From Flavivirga algicola (lineage in GTDB: Bacteria > Bacteroidota > Bacteroidia > Flavobacteriales > Flavobacteriaceae), in contig NZ_JABBHF010000006.1 of the NCBI RefSeq assembly GCF_012910715.1, positions 186,001 through 250,000 of the forward strand: DNA of 64,000 bases, in the 5' to 3' direction. Position 1 is the first letter of the stretch. Each line of letters opens with the position of its first letter. Both the position numbers and the translations under genes were made by a program. Positions 44,322-52,615 of this stretch are shown in pieces. The notes below the pieces were generated by a model. It was not told the DNA's origin and did not search any database. It saw only the letters and a program-made list of their open reading frames with translations.

Positions 44322-46109
44322 TTATATCTCAAACTGAAAACCCATATCAACACCAAACGCACCATTTAATGAATTGAAGTTTTTATTTTGAAAAGTATAA
44401 ATTGTACCACCAAAGAAAAATCTAAAATCTACAAACCTTGTTACAACAAGTCTTGTTCTTGCACCAACTTCTGGGGCTAATCCAAACATAGATTGGGTAT
44501 AAATATCAGGGTCATTACTTATAGGTTTATATTTAAACGAATTAAAATTCAAACCTGTATATAAATTAATAAATCTTGATTGAGCATACCAATGAAAAAG
44601 GATATAACCCCCAAAACTCTCTGGATACGAAAATTCATAATTATTATACTCAAACTTTGGTGATTTCTTGAGAGGGATGGTTAATCCAATTTCAATCTTA
44701 TTACTTATATAATACCCCAATTTTAATTTGGGTATTGAAATACCACCTCTTATAGTATCGTCAGGGGTTTCTAAAAATGAAATAATATTGTTTGGGACAT
44801 TATATGTTCCCATAAGAAATTTAACTGATATTCCATTTCTAACATAAGTACGGTGTTTTAAAACTGTAGGCTTACTGAGTAAACTATCTTTATGCACATT
44901 ATACAAATAAAGTTCATTAGAACTGTTGCTTTTAAAAAAATTCAAGGATGACGAATAATATCTTTGTTCAAAAGGATGTTCTCTTAGCAGTATTTTATGA
45001 ACTTTTACCTTTAACGTGTCTATACTACTTTTTAAATGAGAAGATAACAGTTTACTTCCTAAATACTTATCCGACACTAAAATATTAGGTGTTTCAGATT
45101 CAGAAGAACTTATGTTTTCTAAGTTAAAACGGTGCATAAAATTTAAATTGTTTGCTCTCCAATCTCGTTTCTTTGTTACAGTAAAAAAAATAGAATCACT
45201 GACTTTAACTTGTTTCGGCTGTTCCTTTGTTATCAATACAAATTTAATTTCATCGGAATGATTAACTCCATCACTTACTTGAAACCCAATTCTAAATGGC
45301 CCATTTTTATTTATACAAATATCTTGTATCGCAATGCTGTCTTTTATGTTTATCTTATTAAAAGTTTGATATTTTTCATCAGGATTTGGAATATTTCTCC
45401 AAGAATAAAATATATTTTTAGAATCATAATCTCCAGAATTAGATGCATCTAATTTAAGTTTAGTTCCTTTTGAAATATAAATAGTGTCTCCTGTTTTAAT
45501 TTTCTTCTGAAAAATTTCAACATCTGCGATAGGCAGACGGTTAGTTCCTTTAAAAAGTCTCTGTATAGCATTTTTAATATCTGCCAAATATTCTGATTTC
45601 TTGGGGTTTATAAAGAAGTTTTCAACTGCTATTATATTATTAATTAATACTCTTTTTAGATAATTTTTGTGCCCTTTATGATCTGATTTTAGAGTTCTAA
45701 ATAATTGAAACTGAAACTCTATTAATTCTCCTAAATTATTTGTCTTAACAGTAAGGAAATAATCATATTTAGTGAGTTTTATAATAATTTCATCTTGAAA
45801 TTCTATGTCTGCATTACTTAATGGTTTGTTACTAATTAAATCTGGTGCATTTTCTTGCTCCCACATTATTCTAGAAATTTTTGACCTAATTACTGTGTCT
45901 TCATCATAATTGTTTAATGAATAAACTTCTTTAAAATATGGTTTATCAAGAGTTGTGTTTTTTAACTCCTTTATAGTCGTTTCAATAAAAGGTCTTAAAA
46001 AACCTGGCTCATTAGAAAAAACAAGGATAGACTTACTTTCGTCAATAGTTTGAGCGAAAGAAGAAAATGTTATAAATATAAAAAGTAGGTATAGTATTAA
46101 TTTATGCAT
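44322..46109 (-). CDS. Exported protein with PKD-like and C-terminal barrel-like regions
   Basis: A 595-residue exported protein with a signal peptide ending SFAQ. Residues about 195-300 resemble a PKD-type beta sandwich (GTKLKLDASNSGDYDSKNIFYSWRN has the D-x-S-x-S-x-D pattern and the WxF-like strand). The last 170 residues (LKLGYYISNKIEIGLTI, FGGYILFHWYAQSRFINLYTGLNF, FDFRFFFGGTIYTF) alternate like an outer-membrane barrel and end GFQFEI. I do not recognise the full-length family. Its start overlaps the end of the upstream gene by 13 bases, so the two are coupled. Confidence 0.68.
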   Translation of the reverse strand: MHKLILYLLFIFITFSSFAQTIDESKSILVFSNEPGFLRPFIETTIKELKNTTLDKPYFKEVYSLNNYDEDTVIRSKISRIMWEQENAPDLISNKPLSNADIEFQDEIIIKLTKYDYFLTVKTNNLGELIEFQFQLFRTLKSDHKGHKNYLKRVLINNIIAVENFFINPKKSEYLADIKNAIQRLFKGTNRLPIADVEIFQKKIKTGDTIYISKGTKLKLDASNSGDYDSKNIFYSWRNIPNPDEKYQTFNKINIKDSIAIQDICINKNGPFRIGFQVSDGVNHSDEIKFVLITKEQPKQVKVSDSIFFTVTKKRDWRANNLNFMHRFNLENISSSESETPNILVSDKYLGSKLLSSHLKSSIDTLKVKVHKILLREHPFEQRYYSSSLNFFKSNSSNELYLYNVHKDSLLSKPTVLKHRTYVRNGISVKFLMGTYNVPNNIISFLETPDDTIRGGISIPKLKLGYYISNKIEIGLTIPLKKSPKFEYNNYEFSYPESFGGYILFHWYAQSRFINLYTGLNFNSFKYKPISNDPDIYTQSMFGLAPEVGARTRLVVTRFVDFRFFFGGTIYTFQNKNFNSLNGAFGVDMGFQFEI

Positions 46110-46714
46110 GTATGTATCTTTTCTAAAATAAGATTAGTATTATTTTTTATAATATTTTCTATTTCCTTTTTTATATCATTTTTAATGATAGATTTTGGGC
46201 TTGGACCAAATGAAGGTATTATAAATTCACTAAAAGTTAAAATACAATCATTTACTCTTATTTGTAATTCTCCTTTTAGGCTTTTATGCATTTCATTTGT
46301 ATCTTTTCCATATTTAAAAATATTACCAGTACTTGAAAAAATAATTTTATTATTTGAGGCATTATTTATTTGTATAATCCCATTTTTTTTTAGTCTCTCT
46401 TTTAATTCTTGACTATTTATACCAACTAATGAATAACTGTTATTAATTTCTTTTTCTCTTTCAATGAAAATATTAGTAGTTGAAGAGTCTGTATTGTTGT
46501 TAGTAGTAGATAAATCAATAGTCGTTGAAGAAGAGTTTGCGTTGTTAGTAGTTGTTGATGAGTCGACGTTATTTGTTTGACTTATTTTATCATTGGAAAA
46601 ATGACTAATTATAGCTAATAGACTAGCTACCGCACCTATGAAAAGTGCTATGTTTTTTAAAATTTTACTATTCTTTTTTAACCAATTGTAAAGAATATTT
46701 ATTTTTCCTTTCAT
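46097..46714 (-). CDS. Single-helix membrane protein with Asn/Ser/Thr-rich linker
   Basis: A 205-residue protein with a lysine-rich cytoplasmic start (MKGKINILYNWLKKNSK), one membrane helix (about 19-41), then a low-complexity linker of about 40 residues made almost only of Ser, Thr and Asn (NNVDSSTTTNNANSSSTT). The C-terminal half is an unrecognised alpha/beta region. It is coupled to the larger exported protein gene by overlap, which suggests the pair bridge the inner and outer membranes. The gene has no recognised regulator nearby. Confidence 0.6.
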   Translation of the reverse strand: MKGKINILYNWLKKNSKILKNIALFIGAVASLLAIISHFSNDKISQTNNVDSSTTTNNANSSSTTIDLSTTNNNTDSSTTNIFIEREKEINNSYSLVGINSQELKERLKKNGIIQINNASNNKIIFSSTGNIFKYGKDTNEMHKSLKGELQIRVNDCILTFSEFIIPSFGPSPKSIIKNDIKKEIENIIKNNTNLILEKIHTCIN

Positions 46715-46775
46715 TTAAGATAAGATTGAGCGAAATTAAATATATGACTAAATTAATCAAAAGTGGTTGAGATCT

Positions 46776-46793
46776 CATAAAATTTAGGACAAA
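46776..46793 (+). repeat. Direct repeat flanking a decayed region, left copy
   Basis: CATAAAATTTAGGACAAA matches 47230-47247 (CATAAAATTTTGGACAAA) at 17 of 18 bases, in the same orientation, bounding about 455 bp that hold a broken HTH gene. Such repeats may mark the ends of an inserted element. Confidence 0.55.
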
Positions 46794-46833
46794 TTGTGTA
46801 TGGAATCAGATTATTTATTTGAAGGACTAAAAC

Positions 46834-47030
46834 CTAAGACTTAGAATCTTTCGTAGGAATTAACAACTCCCTTATATCCACGTCCAAAATTTCAGCAATA
46901 CGCTTTAAATCCTTTAAATGCGGTTGTGATTTATTATTACACATGGAAGTAACTGTATTAGAGTTTCTATCTAATTTAGCGGCCAATTCTTTTTGGTTCA
47001 TTCCTTTTAACTTAATTTACGCTCATTCAT
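46834..47030 (-). pseudogene. Broken XRE-family HTH gene
   Basis: The open part (46834-47001, 55 codons) encodes MNQKELAAKLDRNSNTVTSM followed by CNNKSQPHLKDLKRIAEILD, a clear XRE helix-turn-helix with its recognition helix, ending in a short tail (IRELLIPTKDSKS). The expected first helix lies upstream but in another frame: ATGAATGAGCGTAAATTAAG hits a stop after seven codons, consistent with a one-base slip near 47015. Unless translation starts inside the domain, the gene is inactivated. It is too short to show a larger partner. Confidence 0.65.
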
Positions 47031-47163
47031 AAAAGCAAAACCCAGTCTTATTGAATGAATATTTTCTTTTTGGGATTATAGTTTTTAGAATTAACCATAA
47101 AAACCCTTTTCTTTTAGCTCTAGCTACTAAATCATCTAAATCCATTTTCAAGTCATTCTTCAT
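47023..47163 (-). CDS. Short ORF of unknown status upstream of the broken HTH gene
   Basis: A 46-codon frame starting MKNDLKMDLDDLVARAKRKG and ending KTGFCFYE. The first 25 residues look protein-like (charged helix), the rest does not. It is probably the start of a decayed gene inside the 46776-47247 repeat-bounded region. The remainder of the gap 46715-47424 shows no other gene. Confidence 0.25.
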   Translation of the reverse strand: MKNDLKMDLDDLVARAKRKGFLWLILKTIIPKRKYSFNKTGFCFYE

Positions 47164-47229
47164 TTTTTAGTATGCCATAGGAGTTAACCACAATACTTTG
47201 TTAAATAGCGTATATGTAAAATTTTGCTT

Positions 47230-47247
47230 CATAAAATTTTGGACAAA
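47230..47247 (+). repeat. Direct repeat flanking a decayed region, right copy
   Basis: CATAAAATTTTGGACAAA; see the left copy at 46776-46793. Confidence 0.55.
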
Positions 47248-47354
47248 ACAATAAGTTAGTGGAGCGACCATATTTTTTAAAGTAATTGATTACTAACATA
47301 TTGAAAATTCTTTTACTAAATGTAATGAGCCAATTAAATGGCATAAATTTTTAT

Positions 47355-47387
47355 AAAGGCCCATAAACATAAAATTTATGAGCCTTT
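47355..47387 (-). terminator. Intrinsic terminator of the outer-membrane receptor gene
   Basis: A stem of 13 positions with one mismatch (AAAGGCCCATAAA with TTTATGAGCCTTT) and a seven-base loop, 38 bp after the receptor stop. On the minus strand it is followed by an AT-rich run containing TATAAAAATTT. Confidence 0.7.
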
Positions 47388-47424
47388 AAACGTCGTATGA
47401 AAAAACGTAACCAAACTATTTTGA

Positions 47425-49809
47425 CTATCCGTTAGATTTTATATTTTGATTACCTAACTTATAGGAAATACTTAGACTTGCTCTTCTACTATCCCAATTA
47501 CCATGACCTCTAGAATACAATCCATTGAAGTCAGAGTAACCACTCCATCCACTTTGGTAAAAAATATCAGAGACACTTAGCTTTACATTCATTCTTTCTT
47601 TTAAAAACTTTCGTTGCAAACCTAAATTCAAGCTATATGTTGGTTCGTATAAAAACACGCCTTCCCAAATACCGGGTCCATTAAAATATCCCGATATTTC
47701 ACCTGAAATTTCATGGGGCAGTTTTAAAGTATTTTGATAGTAAATATTATAGGAAAAGCTTTCTATATCAACACTAATACCATCCCCATAATCCGCTTGA
47801 TTCCGAGAGTGACCTCCATTTAAATTAAAGTAAGCGTCCCACCAGTTGTTTATAGTAATGTGAGTATTAAAGTTAATATTGAGCACTTTTTGCTTACCTA
47901 GATTTTGCCAAGAGTACACTTTTATTCTTGGATCAATATCATCTGGACCAATGAACTGTACAATTCGGTTTTTGGTTTCACTGTATGCTAATTTTAGGTT
48001 GTATTTGTAGTTGTATGTGTAACCGATTTCTATATTATTAACAACCTCTGGACGTAAGCTTGGATTCCCATTTTGAAAAGACAATTGACTTAACTGAAAA
48101 TTAAAAGGATTTAATACTTTATAATCTGGACGGTTAATTCGGCGACCGAAATTAAAGGCAATCAAATTTTGAGAGTTGGCTTGCCAGGTTAATCCCATAC
48201 TTGGAAACCAATCTAAATAGTTTAAATCTACAGTGGGTTCCTCTAAATCTTGAGAAAAAACTTGTAAAACTCCTTTTGCCTCAGTTTTTTCAGCTCGTAA
48301 TCCCAAGGAAACGTTTAATTGTGAGCCTAAAGGTCTTGTAAAATTAAGGTAACCTGCATATACATTTTCTTTATAATTGAATTGGTTAGATTGACGATTG
48401 TTTTGTGTAAATACTCCATCAATTTCATCAAAAAACAGAAAGGAATTATCTGAATTTACGAGATTTAATTTAGTTCCTACGCTAATTTGCCCCCCAAAAA
48501 TACTATCCTTAGTGTCTAAGGTGAGCGTATAAATTTCAATATCAGTTGGTGTATCAAATTGGTTGATTAATTCTGATAATAATTCACCGTTTTGATTATA
48601 ATACTTATTAGGTAGAAACCGAATACTTTCATTTTTATAACGGCCATAATCTAAATCTAAATTTAAGCTACGCCCTTTTTTATTGTTAAATCCATAACTA
48701 ATGCTATAAGACTGTTGCTGTATTTTTTTTTTAGTATGGCTATCAGCAATCAAAGTGCTATCCAATTCATTTGTTGTGGCGTTATAAATTTCAATGGTGT
48801 TTAATACGTTTTCGTCATTATTACTAATTTGCCCATTTACTAAAAAACCTAACAAATGTTTGTTTGATAAAAAGATGTCTGAGCCAAACCTATAGTCGTA
48901 ACCTTTATTTTCTTTGTTATGTTGAACGACTTCGTTTAAGTTTAAATTGTTTTGGAAACTATTAAAATATTCATTGCCAAAAGATTGTCGATTAAACCCT
49001 CCAAAAGTTCCAAAAGCATTCACTTTTTTATTTCTATAATTTCCATTAACACTTAAATTTGTTTGTGGATATCTGCCTGGACTAAAACCACTATTAACAG
49101 TAGCATTGGTGCCTAGTTTTTTGTCCTTTTTAATGCGAATATCAATAATGCCTGCGTTTCCCTCTGCTTCGTATTGTGCACTGGGGTTCGTAATAATTTC
49201 TATGCGGTCAATTTGTTCAGAAGTTAGGTTTTGTAAATAGTTACTTAAATCTTGTCCTTTTAATGGAAGTCGTTTACCATTAACATACACAAGTACTCCA
49301 GATCTTCCTAAAACATTAATATTGTTATTGTTGTCAACCGTAATTCCAGGCGCTTTTCTTAGTAAGTTAATAGCATCTGACCCCACGCTGTTAATTGTCT
49401 TTTCTACATTAAAAATGGTTCGGTCTGGCTTAGTTTCCACCATTGGTTTACTACCCATAACAATGGTTTCTTGAAGTGTTATAGCCGCGTTTTTAATTGT
49501 TAACAGACCTAAATCTATGTGCTCTTGAGCAGATAACTGAATGTTTTCTTTTTTAAAATCAGAGAAACCAAGATAGGATGCTATTAAATAGTATGATCCT
49601 TGAGCTACATCTTTCAATTGAAAAATTCCATTTTCGTCGCTGATTACACCTTTTACTATGCTACTATCTTTGGTTTTATATAAAGCAACGTTGGCAAAAA
49701 CTATCGCTTGTTTTGACTCATCCAATAACTGCCCTTTTATAGAAGAAGATTGACCTGCTAATTGAAAGGAACAAGCTATTAATAATGTAACAAACAAAAT
49801 AAATTTCAT
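47425..49809 (-). CDS. TonB-dependent-receptor-like outer-membrane protein (OMP_b-brl_3)
   Basis: A 794-residue outer-membrane protein. After the signal peptide (FVTLLIACSFQLAGQ) comes a CarboxypepD_reg-like domain (about 22-105, IKGQLLDESKQAIVFANVAL), a plug domain (about 125-225, with INLLRKAPGITVDNNNNINV and RIEIITNPSAQYEAEGNAG) and a long barrel with the GRRINRPDYKVLNPF motif typical of the outer-membrane beta-barrel family in Bacteroidota. It ends LSISYKLGNQNIKSNG, unusual because a terminal aromatic residue is missing. No SusD partner is adjacent, so this is not a polysaccharide-utilisation locus. It is divergent from a MocR regulator that may control it. Confidence 0.9.
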   Translation of the reverse strand: MKFILFVTLLIACSFQLAGQSSSIKGQLLDESKQAIVFANVALYKTKDSSIVKGVISDENGIFQLKDVAQGSYYLIASYLGFSDFKKENIQLSAQEHIDLGLLTIKNAAITLQETIVMGSKPMVETKPDRTIFNVEKTINSVGSDAINLLRKAPGITVDNNNNINVLGRSGVLVYVNGKRLPLKGQDLSNYLQNLTSEQIDRIEIITNPSAQYEAEGNAGIIDIRIKKDKKLGTNATVNSGFSPGRYPQTNLSVNGNYRNKKVNAFGTFGGFNRQSFGNEYFNSFQNNLNLNEVVQHNKENKGYDYRFGSDIFLSNKHLLGFLVNGQISNNDENVLNTIEIYNATTNELDSTLIADSHTKKKIQQQSYSISYGFNNKKGRSLNLDLDYGRYKNESIRFLPNKYYNQNGELLSELINQFDTPTDIEIYTLTLDTKDSIFGGQISVGTKLNLVNSDNSFLFFDEIDGVFTQNNRQSNQFNYKENVYAGYLNFTRPLGSQLNVSLGLRAEKTEAKGVLQVFSQDLEEPTVDLNYLDWFPSMGLTWQANSQNLIAFNFGRRINRPDYKVLNPFNFQLSQLSFQNGNPSLRPEVVNNIEIGYTYNYKYNLKLAYSETKNRIVQFIGPDDIDPRIKVYSWQNLGKQKVLNINFNTHITINNWWDAYFNLNGGHSRNQADYGDGISVDIESFSYNIYYQNTLKLPHEISGEISGYFNGPGIWEGVFLYEPTYSLNLGLQRKFLKERMNVKLSVSDIFYQSGWSGYSDFNGLYSRGHGNWDSRRASLSISYKLGNQNIKSNG

Positions 49810-49834
49810 AAAATCTTGATGTTTAAGTATTTGA

Positions 49835-49881
49835 TTGTTTCAAAGCAAAAATAGTTTATATTTGACCCTGTAGAATGGGGT
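49835..49881 (+). promoter_or_regulatory. MocR gene promoter and putative operator
   Basis: TTG (49835-49837) and TATATTTG (49857-49864) with a 19-bp spacer are a full Bacteroidota promoter. Immediately downstream, ACCC-N9-GGGT (49865-49881) is an inverted repeat positioned over the expected start of transcription, suited to autorepression. On the minus strand TATTTTTG (49846-49853) could serve the receptor gene. Confidence 0.65.
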
Positions 49882-49897
49882 AGAATTAATAAATTGT

Positions 49898-51349
49898 ATG
49901 GGTCAGTTTTCATTGTTTAATACTATAAAAATAGATAGGGAAAGGAGTACCCCTGTTTATTTACAGCTAACAAATGCCATAATAAAGGAAATACAATCTG
50001 GTAGATTGCGACCAGGAACTAAAATGATGGGCATAAAGTCATTGGCTACTTTGTTAGATGTTAATAAAAATACCATTGAAAAGGTTTATATAGAGCTAGA
50101 ATTACAGCAATGGATAAAAAGTGTTCCAAGAAAAGGAACTTTTGTTTCTGAAAAATTACCTGAATTCCAACCCAAAAATTGGAATAACCAACCAGAAACA
50201 AAAGTTAAAAAAGGGATTAAAATCAATCCAATAAATTCATCTCCATCACGCATCACAAAAAATGATAAGGTATTAATTTTCGATGGAGGATTACCAGATC
50301 CTAGAGTTATAGATAATCAAGCTATTGGGAGAGCTCATAGGAATATTTTTAAATCAGACCGCTATTTAAACTTGTTTTCATACACAAGTGCTTATGGTGA
50401 TGAAGTGCTCCGTAAAGAATTGGTAAAATATTTAAACGATACACGTGGAATACCTTGTAATGAAGAAAACATATTAATTACCAGAGGAAGTCAAATGGCG
50501 ATATTTTTAAGTATGAAAATCTTACTTAAAAAAAATGAAGCAGCTATTGTTGGTATGCCAGGTTACTTTGGAACCAATGATGTTTTAGAATATATAGGCG
50601 CTAAAGTATTCAATGTTTCTGTTGATGAAGATGGATTGGTTGTAGATGAAATAGAAGAGATATGTAAAAAAAATAAGATTAAAGTTGTATATGTAACTCC
50701 TCATCACCATCATCCAACCACAGTAAGTTTAAGTCCAGCTAGAAGAATGAATTTGTTAAGGTTGGCAGAGACTTATGGGTTTCATATTATTGAAGATGAT
50801 TACGAATACGATTTTCACTATAGTAATGCCCCTATACTTCCATTATCTAGTTTAGATGGTCTTACAAATACAATTTACACAGGGTCATTTTCTAAAACTA
50901 TTAGCCCTGGATTAAGAATAGGTTATTTACTGGCAGATGAAAAAATAATTGAGAAAGCTGTTGAAATACGAAAAGCGATTGATTGTCAAGGAAATCCGAT
51001 AATGGAAAGAGCCATGGGTGTTTTGTTGCAGCAAGGAGAGATAGATAGAATGATTAGAAGATCGCGCAATATTTATATGCAACGTAGAGATTATTTTTGT
51101 GAGGCACTAAACACTCATTTTCCAAACGATATTGTATTTAAAGTACCAGAAGGAGGATTAGCAGTTTGGGCTAAATTTGATTCATCTATAGACTTAATGG
51201 AAGTATACAAAAAAGCCTTAGACAAAAACCTCAATTTAATTTTAGCTCCTTATTTTGGAGCATCACTTAATGCAACCCGTTTAGGCTTTGCATCTCTTAC
51301 TTTTTCTGAAATAGATAAGTATATGGGGATTTTGAAGAAAGTAATATAA
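49898..51349 (+). CDS. MocR/PdxR-type GntR regulator with aminotransferase domain
   Basis: A 483-residue regulator with an N-terminal GntR winged helix (about 10-80: PVYLQLTNAIIKEIQSGRLRPGTKM, then the SLATLLDVNKNTIEKVYIEL helix-turn-helix) and a fold-I aminotransferase-like domain. The PLP lysine is in YTGSFSKTISPGLRIGYL, and IIEDDYEYDFHY holds the aspartate that contacts the cofactor. Such proteins bind PLP or an amino-compound adduct as an effector. The receptor gene is divergent with an 88-bp gap, so its ligand may be a vitamin B6-like or amino compound imported by that receptor; this is inference. Confidence 0.94.
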   Translation: MGQFSLFNTIKIDRERSTPVYLQLTNAIIKEIQSGRLRPGTKMMGIKSLATLLDVNKNTIEKVYIELELQQWIKSVPRKGTFVSEKLPEFQPKNWNNQPETKVKKGIKINPINSSPSRITKNDKVLIFDGGLPDPRVIDNQAIGRAHRNIFKSDRYLNLFSYTSAYGDEVLRKELVKYLNDTRGIPCNEENILITRGSQMAIFLSMKILLKKNEAAIVGMPGYFGTNDVLEYIGAKVFNVSVDEDGLVVDEIEEICKKNKIKVVYVTPHHHHPTTVSLSPARRMNLLRLAETYGFHIIEDDYEYDFHYSNAPILPLSSLDGLTNTIYTGSFSKTISPGLRIGYLLADEKIIEKAVEIRKAIDCQGNPIMERAMGVLLQQGEIDRMIRRSRNIYMQRRDYFCEALNTHFPNDIVFKVPEGGLAVWAKFDSSIDLMEVYKKALDKNLNLILAPYFGASLNATRLGFASLTFSEIDKYMGILKKVI

Positions 51350-51561
51350 ACTTAGTAATCTACTTCCGAACATTTTTTAATTCTTATCGAAATCTATCGA
51401 ATACGCGATTTTTAATATAGCGCAAAAAGGTTAGCTTTTATTTTGGCGTTTTGGCTATGCGGTTGGAAATTGTGTTTAGAAATAAACGCCATAAGCGTTT
51501 AATTTATAAAAAGCAATCGAGCGCATAGGTAGCGGCAATTTTACATAATATGGAATTATAG

Positions 51562-51653
51562 CTACATAGTAACACACATCAAATCTATAACTAAACATTG
51601 TTTTAATATTGAATCATCCACTGGATAATCCAATATTAAAAGTGTACTATAAT
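51562..51653 (+). pseudogene. Duplicated 3-prime fragment of the Trypco2-like lipoprotein gene
   Basis: Matches 44084-44175 closely (for example TTGAATCATCCACTGGA in both), but a C-to-T change turns the glutamine codon into a stop and there is no start. It runs straight into dispersed element copy D, just as the intact gene runs into copy C. The preceding stretch 51350-51561 shows no gene. Confidence 0.85.
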
Positions 51654-51908
51654 GTTCTGCGTTATGTAACTTTGCTTTGGTAAAAGCGAAGTTCTTATCT
51701 AAAATCTTCTTTGATTTTTTTCTTCTCAAATGTTTCTTTAAAAAATGTAATGGAATACGCTTTGCCCGAAGCGACGATAGGAGTGAAGCGGGAATGTGTA
51801 TGGAATGGGAATATTTATCGAATACATAAATTCGCACTCTCCATTTTTGTAATATTCAATTAAATACATTAAATTGCATCAATAGTATGATTATTAAAAC
51901 ATGTATTT
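51651..51908 (+). repeat. Dispersed element copy D with parDE leader
   Basis: Landmarks in order: TTCTGCGTTATGTAAC, a hairpin of 11-bp arms (51668-51678 with 51683-51693, one G-T pair, loop GGTA), CGACGATAGGAGTGAAG, GTGTATGGAATGG and TATGATTATTAAAAC, ending at the parD start. The right half matches copy A at 31812 and the left half matches copies B and C. Confidence 0.8.
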
Positions 51909-52166
51909 ATGTCAACAATTAGAAAAACAATAACATTTACTGAAAAACAGGATAAGTGGATAAAGTCACGAATTACAATAGGAGAATTTACTAATGATAG
52001 TGAATATCTTCGTGATTTAGTAAGACGTGATCAAGCAAAAAATGCCAAATTTTCAGCACTCAAAGCAGCTATAACTGAAGGCATGGAAAGTGGTGTTAGT
52101 GATAAATCCGTTCCAGATATCATGAAGGAAGTTGAAGACCGTATGCGGGCAGATGGGCGTTTATAA
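51909..52166 (+). CDS. parD: ParD-type ribbon-helix-helix antitoxin
   Basis: An 85-residue antitoxin. The N-terminal strand STIRKTITFTEKQDKWI and helices with GEFTNDSEYLRDLVRRDQ form the ribbon-helix-helix DNA-binding domain of the ParD/CopG group. The disordered C-terminal half (AAITEGMESGVSDKSVPDIMKEVEDRM) should wrap around the toxin and neutralise it. It overlaps the toxin gene by 14 bases, the usual arrangement. A decayed start of a second copy lies at 31948-31980. It likely autoregulates its own promoter in the dispersed element upstream. Confidence 0.92.
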   Translation: MSTIRKTITFTEKQDKWIKSRITIGEFTNDSEYLRDLVRRDQAKNAKFSALKAAITEGMESGVSDKSVPDIMKEVEDRMRADGRL

Positions 52167-52443
52167 AGTATCAAGAAGCGCCGAAATTGATCTTGCCAAA
52201 ATGTATGAGTACGGCATTGAAACATTTGGATTAAAACAAGCCCAAACATATTTATCAGGAATGCATACACTATTTCAAATTTTAGCTGACAATAGTACTT
52301 TAGGACGTGATGCATCTGAATTCATTCTGTCATTAAAAAGATTTTCGTATAAATCTCACACCATTTTTTATTTATCTACAGATATTGATATTTTAATTGT
52401 TCGTGTATTAAGTCAAAGTATGGATTATGAAAATAATCTATAA
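52153..52443 (+). CDS. parE: ParE/RelE-superfamily toxin
   Basis: A 96-residue toxin starting at ATG 52153 (MGVYKVSRSAEIDLAKMYEYGIE is the normal ParE beginning; the upstream in-frame ATG at 52132 lies inside parD and is rejected). The pattern continues with QAQTYLSGMHTLFQILADN and ends FSYKSHTIFYLSTDIDILIVRVLS, with the arginine-containing last strand typical of the fold. ParE toxins usually poison DNA gyrase. The pair is intact, and it lies between element copy D and copy E2 like a cassette. Confidence 0.93.
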   Translation: MGVYKVSRSAEIDLAKMYEYGIETFGLKQAQTYLSGMHTLFQILADNSTLGRDASEFILSLKRFSYKSHTIFYLSTDIDILIVRVLSQSMDYENNL

Positions 52444-52486
52444 ATTATAACTTTCCTTAAACCTTTTACAATAAAATTCATAAAAC

Positions 52487-52524
52487 AAAAGTTTACAAAG
52501 CAATTTTATATAATGTCTGATTAT
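52487..52524 (+). repeat. Dispersed element, distal part, copy E2
   Basis: A 38-base sequence matching E1 (41883-41920) with one mismatch, 43 bp after the parE stop. It marks the right side of the parDE cassette. Confidence 0.8.
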
Positions 52525-52615
52525 AATATTGAAGATGAATTATAATTAATATTATGTAAAATAAAATATTTTATACCCCATGCTATTCCATAAATATCAC
52601 AATTATCATAAACTC

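Noticed and set aside
47425-49809. A polysaccharide-utilisation locus
   Set aside because: The receptor has no adjacent SusD-like lipoprotein or glycoside hydrolase gene.
51562-51837. A 91-codon minus-strand frame
   Set aside because: It covers the decayed Trypco2-like tail and the repeat element in antisense and reads through a hairpin; there is no protein-like support.
41937-51908. Integron attC sites
   Set aside because: The repeats begin at gene stops and contain hairpins, but no clear GTTRRRY/RYYYAAC pair and no integrase gene were found in the window; kept only as a test to run.
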